Positions 58,050-64,000 of a stretch of DNA of 64,000 bases are shown here, one piece after another. How positions within the stretch are numbered: position 1 is the stretch's first letter; every line of letters begins with the position of its first letter. The notes beneath the pieces were generated by a model. The model had not been told where the DNA came from. It made no database searches and saw only the letters and a program-made list of their open reading frames with translations. Position numbers and translations under genes: made by a program. The stretch is from Ariolimax columbianus (Eukaryota; Mollusca; Gastropoda; Stylommatophora; Arionidae). The DNA is taken from NCBI GenBank assembly GCA_036924085.1, contig JAVGWX010000011.1, positions 37,327,210 through 37,391,209 on the forward strand. Reading direction: 5' to 3'.

Positions 58050-58410
58050 GAATGACAAAGAAAATATATTTAATGTCGGTATGCATATGCTGCGTCAAAG
58101 TGACGGTGACCAAATTGAGACAAGTTAACACCTTTAAATACCTGGGTACTTACATAACATCAAAGGAAGACGTAATTGCGAAATAAAATACTGAATAGCC
58201 CAAGCAAAATCGGTCTTCCAGACCATGAAGGGAATCTTGTGCAACAAATACTTGTTGCGTGCACTGGGAAAGAGAGTCATCGGAGGCTACGTGGAACTAG
58301 TATTGACTTATGGCAGTCAATCATGGACAATCAGCAAGCAACAAGAGCACAGATCTTTGGAAGCAACGGAGATGGGGTTTTACAGAAGAATGCTGCAGAT
58401 CCTTAGAGTA
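58050..58410 (+). pseudogene. LINE post-RT fragment
   Basis: VNTFKYLGTYITS near 58125, then in another frame MKGILCNKYLLRALGKRVIG, GYVELVLTYGSQSWTISKQQ and EHRSLEATEMGFYRRMLQI. The block order is typical of L1/RTE-like ORF2 downstream of the palm. Confidence 0.82.
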
Positions 58411-58504
58411 TATATATTTACCTATTACATATATATACATATAAATAATGCCATCATCGTCTGCAATGGACGGCAGCCTTTACCTTTTATATACATACAT
58501 ATAA

Positions 58505-58722
58505 GTGTGTATGCGTGTAGGTGTGTGTGTGTGGGTGTGTGTGTGTGCGTGCGTGTGTGTGTGGGTGTGTGTGTGTGCGTGTGTGTGTGTGCAGGTGTGT
58601 GTGTGTGTAGGCGTGTGTATGTGTGTGCGTGTGTGTGCACGTGTGTGTGTGCACGTGTGTGTGTGTGTGTGCGTGTGTGTGTGCACGTGTGTGTGTGCGT
58701 GCGTGTGCAGGTGTGTGTGTAA
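58505..58722. repeat. GT-rich microsatellite
   Basis: GTGTGTGT with GTGC and GTGG interruptions, about 218 bp. Confidence 0.95.
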
Positions 58723-58850
58723 TAGGACTGAGTGATTTAACAATTAATTTAATGAATTGTTTGAGTAACATTTTTTTTTTTGGTAATGCTTGATCGATTA
58801 ATTTTGTTTTGTTGGATTAATCGCTTTACTTTATAATAATAGGTGTACAA

Positions 58851-59054
58851 GTGGCGGATACGGATATACTTCGACGTTTGCATGGGAAGTTAAGCGAGCA
58901 TTTTGTTTTCAAGTTAAATTCAGATGGTACGGCCAAGGATAGAAACAAAACTGTCTGCATTCATTGCAGCAAGCAATTAGTTTATCGTGGCTCAAAAAAG
59001 TCGACCCGACATATCACATTCAGCACAAACACCCACTACAATATCAACACGTGA
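58851..59054 (+). pseudogene. BED-type zinc finger fragment, hAT transposase-like
   Basis: EHFVFKLNSDGTAKDRNKTV then CIHCSKQLVYRGSKKSTRHI is the first half of a BED finger as in ZBED/hAT proteins (W/F-x-F, C-x2-C, YRGS). The expected terminal H-x-H/C pair is degraded (HITFSTNTHYN) and the frame stops. No hAT catalytic domain was recognised downstream. Confidence 0.65.
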
Positions 59055-59059
59055 TTACA

Positions 59060-59925
59060 AATGAAGAGAAAAAAATACTAGTAGCTAAATATACTATCAG
59101 TATTATCCGGCACTGTCTGGGATAGTTAGGTAAGTATTACACTTTTAGGGCCTAATTTCATGTACTCCTCTTCACCCTCACCTCCCCGCTACCAGTTGCG
59201 AGGCGTTAGAAAACACAGGATAAGCCAAGAATAAGAGAAAACACTCCTTTGCATACAACAGATTTGAAATATATTAAAATTAAAATTGTAACGGTCATTT
59301 TTGTTTTAGCGTAGGGACATGTAAGCAAATGCGCGAAGCCGTAAAGTAAATTGATCAGTTACTATTGGACAAGTAAACTTAATGCGTATAGTCTAACACA
59401 GCGTAGGGATCAGGTCAATTGGTAGCTAGGAGACGGTCATTACGGCGCTACTTTTTCCTCACAACCAACTAGCGGTGAAATGATATCGGCCTTCCGTGAC
59501 TGAGAGTGTTTAAATGTCAGAAATGAAGCAAAGACTCTTAGAGCTAATTTACAAGAAAACGTAGACAAATATGCAGAAGTACGTCGACAGCATGGGTCTC
59601 AACTACTTCAGTCAGCACAAACACGAAGTACATTTCAAGATTTTTTTTCGACATCGTTAAGTGTGCCCCATTATGTTAATGACTCAGCTTACCATAAAAT
59701 TATCATCACGCTTCGCTACTGCGCTACAATCCTTCGCCAGTTTCCCTAATGTGCGTTATTTTACATGATATTTCTACGTATGCTAATGTGTAATATTTGA
59801 AGCAGCAATAATTTTATAATTTTTCATTTCAAGAATTGGGCAACACAAAGTGTGTGAAGGTGAAATGTGAATTTACAAATTGAGTGTTAAAATGATAAAT
59901 CGTTCTCACCCATTGCATACTGTTC
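59060..59925. other. No gene recognised
   Basis: AT-rich, interrupted. No hAT catalytic motif found. Confidence 0.4.
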
Positions 59926-59937
59926 ATATATACGCCC

Positions 59938-60499
59938 TAATGATTTAAGAGCAGTACTCTGTCAACTATGCCAGCAGTCCGCACCAAAAAGGGTAGTGGT
60001 ACAGTGGGTTCCATCCCACTGCAACATCCAAGGCAACGAGGAGGCAGACAGACTGGCAAAAGAAGGTGCAAAACTACTACAACCAGATACTAGTATGACA
60101 TACGAAGAGTCAAAACGGCTTATTAGAGCTAGATACATGACCAAATGGGAAACCGAACATACTGGCTACACCAAAAACGATGCATATTACAAGTTGAACA
60201 GAAGAGAGCAGGTCGTGGTCTTCAGTCTTCGCACTGGCCACAATAGAATGAGGTACCACCTATTCAACAAATTGAAGATAGGTGTCACTGACGAATGCCC
60301 GTGTGGTACCGGGAAAATGACTGCTGAGCATTTGCTGCAAAACTGCCCGACATACGAGGATCAGAAAGAGCAGATGTGGCCATCACCATTGGCAACACTA
60401 GACAAGCTCTATGGCAGTGTCGACAGCCTCAGGATGACCGCTGCTTTTTTCGAAAAAATAAAGGTTGATGTCTGACTGCGTACGATGAAGAAGAAGAAG
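59938..60499 (+). mobile_element. Family J LINE, 5'-truncated, copy 3
   Basis: Bounded by perfect 12-bp duplications ATATATACGCCC (59926-59937 and 60500-60511). It starts inside RNase H (LNDLRAVLCQLCQQ), carries VPSHCNIQGNEEADRLAKEG and the whole tail, and ends GCGTACGATGAAGAAGAAG. The open frame (ATG at 59996, stop before 60476) keeps the tail C-x-C, H and C residues (ECPCGTGKMTAEHLLQNC). Nearly the same protein as copy 1. Confidence 0.92.
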
Positions 60500-60858
60500 A
60501 TATATACGCCCAGCTCGTTGTCGCTCTCACCTGAGGAACAAATCACAACAACGTGAATGTTGTATACGAATATGTAATGTCTGCCGTCTTTTTTTTCGGT
60601 CCATAGCATTCTCAGTTATATTTCTTTAAAAATTTCGACTCGAAGGACTCGATTCTTTTCTTTGAAGTTTGGGTAATTGTCCATGTTTTGCAACGGTATA
60701 CTGCCAGGGACGAAATACAGGTTCTCGAAATGTTCACTTGTGTGTTTTGCTAGTATTCTGCCATAGTTTCCCCCATGTTAAATAGCTTATGCATTAAGAT
60801 TTGTTTAGTATTGAAATGTATATTTACCTTTAACATTGGAATATAAATATACATATAA
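60500..60858. other. No gene recognised
   Basis: Nothing beyond short frames. Confidence 0.35.
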
Positions 60859-61040
60859 GGTGGCTGCGTGGCTAGAGGGGAAGTATTAGTTTCATGATCC
60901 CAACGTACCCGGTTCGAATCACGCGCATGTCCAGTTTGGCAGAAACGGTTGCTCTCGGTGTGATCGCTCCTCCGCGAAAGTAATGGCAACCTATCGCACA
61001 CTGCATTACTTTACGTACGCGGAAAAAGCTATTGTACCGA
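60859..61040 (+). repeat. tRNA-derived SINE-B, best copy
   Basis: GGTGGCTGCGTGGCTAGAGG (A-box region), CCCGGTTCGAATCACGC (B box), TGTCCAGTTTGGCAGAAACG, GTGTGATCGCTCCTCCGCG and GTAATGGCAACCTATCGCAC. Confidence 0.82.
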
Positions 61041-61140
61041 GAGAAATTTCCGTGCCTGTCAAACTGAACACAGAGAGATTCTTACCTTATGCGTTAGGAT
61101 TGTGATACCACGTTTCCCCCCTAAGCAACACTGTCTCATA
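61041..61140 (-). repeat. SINE-B fragment in inverted orientation
   Basis: TGTCAAACTGAACACAGAGA, GATTCTTACC and TTAGGATTGTGATACCACG are the reversed SINE-B head, placed tail-to-tail with the copy before it. Confidence 0.6.
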
Positions 61141-61171
61141 AACATTAAAGTACAGCTGATCCAGAAAAATA

Positions 61172-61255
61172 TGTATGACTCGCAATAGCTCAGTTGGTAA
61201 TGCAACATTTATAAATCATTATGTCGTTGGCTCGAATCCGGGCTTGAAGGACCTT
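61172..61255 (+). tRNA. tRNA-like pseudogene
   Basis: CAATAGCTCAGTTGGTAATG (A box), a TTTATAAAT anticodon-arm region and GTTGGCTCGAATCCGGGC (B box) at tRNA spacing. The T stem is mostly wobble or mismatched, so it is probably a pseudogene or SINE head. Anticodon not certain. Confidence 0.4.
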
Positions 61256-61366
61256 TCTTTATTTCGTTTTAAGTTGTGCGATGATAACCTTTCAAGGATT
61301 TTTAGATTTTTTTTCATTTGATGAATTGTACAATACAAAGTCGGCGAGAGTGACATGGGAATCTAA

Positions 61367-62027
61367 AAATTGAGTGTTAATATTTGAGTGTTAATATTTG
61401 AGTGTTAATGTTTGAGTTTTAATATTTGAGTGTTAATATTTGAGTGTTAATATTTGAGTTTTAATATTGGAGTGTTAATAGAGTTTTAATATTTGATTGT
61501 TAATATTTGAGTGTTAACATTTGAGTGTAAATATTTGAGTGTTAATGTTTGAGTTTTAATATTTGAGTGTTAATATTTGAGTGTTAATGTTTGAGTGTTA
61601 ATATTTGAGTTGTAATATTTGAGTGTTAATGTTTGAGTTTTAATATTTGAGTGTTAATATTTGAGTTTTAATATTTGAGTGTTAATGTTTGAGTTTTAAT
61701 ATTTGAGTGTCAATATTTGAGTGTTAATAGAGTTTTAATATTTGAGTGTTAATGTTTGAGTGTTAATAGAGTTTTAATATTTGAGTGTTAATATTTGAGT
61801 GTTAATGTTTGAGTGTTAATATTTGAGTTGTAATATTTGAGTGTTAATGTTTTAGTTTTAATATTTGAGTGTTAATATTTGAGTTTTAATATTTGAGTGT
61901 TAATGTTTGAGTTTTAATATTTGAGTGTCAATATTTGAGTGTTAATAGAGTTTTAATATTTGAGTGTTAATGTTTGAGTGTTAATAGAGTTTTAATATTT
62001 GAGTGTTAATGTTTGAGTGTTAATTTT
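61367..62027. repeat. Minisatellite, 14-bp unit, about 47 copies
   Basis: Unit TATTTGAGTGTTAA with variants TGTTTGAGTTTTAA and the short form TAGAGTTTTAA. The order of variants repeats over about 220-250 bp, suggesting a higher-order duplication (around 61540-61740 and 61780-62000). Confidence 0.94.
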
Positions 62028-62126
62028 GATTTACATCTAAAAAATGTTCGTCATTATTGATAGGTTGGTGTCATAAGATGAACATCGTGCTCCAACGGTC
62101 ACTCTGCTCAGATTGAAATTCTATAT

Positions 62127-62245
62127 ATGTCACACGACACACACACAAACACTCACACGACACACACATACACTCACACATACATACGAACAATAAGGAG
62201 GGTCGCTACAATAAATGAGTACTCACAGGCACACACACATACCCA
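62127..62245. repeat. CA-rich microsatellite
   Basis: ACACACGACACACACAC-type imperfect runs, with a second short run near 62230. Confidence 0.88.
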
Positions 62246-62494
62246 CCTTTGCGGCTAGCGGTGCCTAGCTATTTCTCATTATGATCCAAGGAGAACTAGT
62301 TATTCACCTTGTTATCGATAATACGAGTCAACAAACAAAATAGACCAATTTTCTGTCTTGTCTACCGTAAAAGGGTTGTAAATGGGGCTGGCAACATCAT
62401 CGCGTTAACAACTTTTGCTATGAAACCACCCTGCAGATGACAGGCGAGACTTTTCTAAAGTTGATGTCTCTATCTTTGTCGGCGAATGTACAAA

Positions 62495-62964
62495 AAAGGA
62501 CGATGTGTCATAGTTTACAGCAAAGCTGCGAATTCTGCGCCTTTCGATCAACACAGCCTATTCCAGCTGAGGTTTTTGGATACCGCATGTGCCTTCTCTC
62601 TGCGATGCTTATTCTCTGAACCAGACTACACTAGTGCAACCTGTTTCTAGGGCTGGCGCTTCGAGGTAGAGTAGGGTCATGACCAGATGTGGTTCGCTGA
62701 CCCAAAAGCAAGGAGCCAGCTGTGAATCACTGGCTGCCAAGATCCTTCTCCACCTCTACGTCATGATCCTGGATAAACATGCTACAATAGAGCAGACTGG
62801 TTCAGGAGAAGGGATAGAAGAGGGAAGGCTCACCCGGTACTCAAAAAATGCCTGCTGAAGTCGGTTATGTCGGACCGAAAGGTGCCACAATCGCAGTAAA
62901 CTACGACACAACACATTCCATTCTCCGAAAATCCTGCTACTTGCAGGGAATGTATGCAACCAGT
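62495..62964 (+). repeat. Interspersed repeat R2, longest copy
   Basis: Joins the 5' part (TTACAGCAAAGCTGCGAATT, CCTGTTTCTAGGGCTGGCGC) with the 3' part (CTTCTCCACCTCTACGTCAT, AACTACGACACAACACATTC), so R2 is at least 470 bp. Confidence 0.75.
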
Positions 62965-63106
62965 TTCTTCATTTAATTTGCAGCTGTACTCTCGTGTTTT
63001 TTGTAGCCGGGTGTACATTGTAAAACTTGTTATAGTCTAATTGATCATTGCCTTTGATTACCTTTTAAACTTGTATTCAATCACCTCCAATTCTTCTCTT
63101 TTGTTA
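62965..63106 (-). mobile_element. CR1-like LINE fragment, first part of a split copy
   Basis: Matches 36.94-37.07 kb in order (TAGTCTAATTGATCATTGCC, GTATTCAATCACCTCCAATT, CTTCTCTTTT). Interrupted at TA 63105-63106 by a TIR element and resumed at 63613. Confidence 0.7.
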
Positions 63107-63612
63107 CTCAGATGGTCCGTTTATGAAACCGGACCAAACTGCAACGAGTGAACGTACGATGCGCACGATGATGTCACTTCTGGTGTAAACAGCCCATAAC
63201 AACCAAGTTTGCATTATCCTCCGACTCATAGTTTCCTCAGCAGACCGATGAAACATGGCGCGAGTGTGATATGGAATCCGTCCAGAGTTGATCAGCGAGC
63301 GTTGATTCGGTTTCTAACAGCTGAAGGATATCGACCAATTGACATTCATCGCAGAATGCAGGAACTGTATGGTGACAAAAGTGTGTCGAAGACAACAGTC
63401 AAGAACTGGACAACGATGTTCAAAGAAGGACGTAAGCTGACGCAACAATATACGCCTGACCTGGTCCCGGAAGATCTTTCGTCAACTCACGTCCATCTTT
63501 AAACAACTATGACGGCAGGTATGTGCTATTACGCCAGAAGAGACGTCATTATGCGCATCGTACGTATGCTCACTTATTGCAGTTTGGTCCGGTTTCACTT
63601 GAACACACCTGG
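63107..63612. mobile_element. Tc1/mariner-type TIR element, 506 bp, non-autonomous
   Basis: Terminal inverted repeats of about 80 bp (63114-63192 against 63526-63609). Shared words on the inward strand are GAAACCGGACCAAACTGCAA, GTACGATGCGCA and CTTCTGG. The outer ends are CTCAGATGG and CCAGGTGTG, with TA on both sides (63105-63106, 63613-63614). The interior holds a short HTH ORF. It is inserted in a CR1-like LINE. Confidence 0.88.
63209..63502 (+). CDS. Short ORF with mariner-type helix-turn-helix only
   Basis: 97 codons. Residues 27-72 (VDQRALIRFLTAEGYRPIDI, HRRMQELYGDKSVSKTTVKN, WTTMFKEGR) match the N-terminal HTH of mariner transposases (HTH_48 type), as also seen in small transposase-derived proteins. 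It ends at TAA 63500-63502 soon after KEGR, and no catalytic D residues follow before the right TIR. It could be a captured or shortened transposase N-terminus able to bind TIRs. Whether it is expressed is unknown. Confidence 0.72.
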   Translation: MHYPPTHSFLSRPMKHGASVIWNPSRVDQRALIRFLTAEGYRPIDIHRRMQELYGDKSVSKTTVKNWTTMFKEGRKLTQQYTPDLVPEDLSSTHVHL

Positions 63613-63700
63613 TAGATTTTTCCACGTAACTATAATTCCAGAATCCCGCTATCGGGGTGGGAATTTGTATGGCTCGAGAGCATTCTATGCAAGATGAGTT
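63613..63700 (-). mobile_element. CR1-like LINE fragment, second part of the split copy
   Basis: CACGTAACTATAATTCCAGA and ATCCCGCTAT match 37.10-37.13 kb (AACGTAATTCTGGAATCCCA). About 25 bp of host LINE seems missing next to the insertion. Confidence 0.65.
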
Positions 63701-64000
63701 AGACTGCTAACCGTCACTTACAAAAATGCTCTCTGTGTTTAAGTGAGGGTGTTCTTGTCTCTGTCGCGAAGGGCCCTTCTCAAACAAGTGGGTCAAGTAT
63801 CGAAATGGAACTTTAAACATCTAGTATTCCAGCGATTATTTTTCTAGGCCGCAGAAAGGGGTGACGCCACTGACACACATTAATATCTTATATTACACGT
63901 TCCGAATTGGTGTTGTTGTATCGCATCCTGTGTTTGAATACCCCCCTCCTACGCTCCCCTCCCCTTTTCTCGAAACACGGTGACGCCACTATGACGTCAA
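63701..64000. other. No gene recognised
   Basis: The final stretch shows no coding or repeat signal beyond a C-rich patch near 63942-63966. Confidence 0.35.

Noticed and set aside
58225..58771. Long Val/Cys or Thr/His frames
   Set aside because: Produced by the GT microsatellite. Only the first part (58225-58400) is LINE-derived.
59060..59925. Continuation of a hAT transposase after the BED finger
   Set aside because: No RNase H-like hAT catalytic words or dimerisation region could be found, and frames are short.
61172..61255. Functional tRNA gene
   Set aside because: A- and B-box words are present but the T stem does not pair properly. Kept only as a tRNA-like pseudogene.

Overview
This is eukaryotic nuclear DNA. 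Open frames are short and interrupted, one coding exon ends at a canonical splice donor, and most of the window is decayed transposable elements and satellite-like arrays. The style of the LINE proteins (RNase H plus Cys/His tails, RTE-like and CR1-like C-termini), several tRNA-derived SINE families and the density of minisatellites suggest an animal, most likely a mollusc and possibly a heterobranch gastropod. That placement is inference.

The one gene I am confident of lies on the minus strand. It is the first coding exon (42617 down to 41715, 301 codons) of a PDE3-type cyclic nucleotide phosphodiesterase. It encodes the six-segment membrane anchor and the two basophilic kinase motifs and ends in phase 0 at GTAAGT. 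No later PDE3 exon was recognised to the left, so everything from 41714 toward position 1 is probably intron 1, or intron plus intergenic DNA. The right-hand part lies upstream of the gene.

Layout. 1-7 kb: R1 repeat, SINE-B, an RNase H LINE inserted in an older LINE, RT remnants. 7.7-10.1 kb: 44-bp and 34-bp minisatellites. 10.3-15.1 kb: SINEs, LINE tails with C2H2 fingers, a mariner end, and a SINE split by a LINE. 15.8-21.1 kb: 36-bp array with open frames on both strands, a 96-bp LINE tail, 30-, 31- and 45-bp arrays. 21-33 kb: SINE-A copies, poly(G) runs, R1/R2/R3 repeats, LINE tails, a 33-bp array. 33.9-43 kb: quieter DNA with 22-, 82- and 42-bp arrays, a hAT-like MITE and the PDE3 exon. 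44-45.6 kb: a 1.5-kb 17-bp array. 46.3-48.6 kb: a dead mariner carrying a nested RTE-like insertion. 49-54.7 kb: a long hairpin, a 21-bp array, RT remnants, and a 45-bp array that grew out of an RT coding segment. 55.7-64 kb: a LINE split by a tetranucleotide tract, SINE-C, a BED finger, an RNase H LINE with target duplications, a 14-bp array, and a TIR element inside a CR1-like LINE.

Two processes stand out. Insertions are nested and several can be read to the base from target-site duplications. About sixteen different minisatellites are present, at least two of which clearly arose inside transposon coding sequence.
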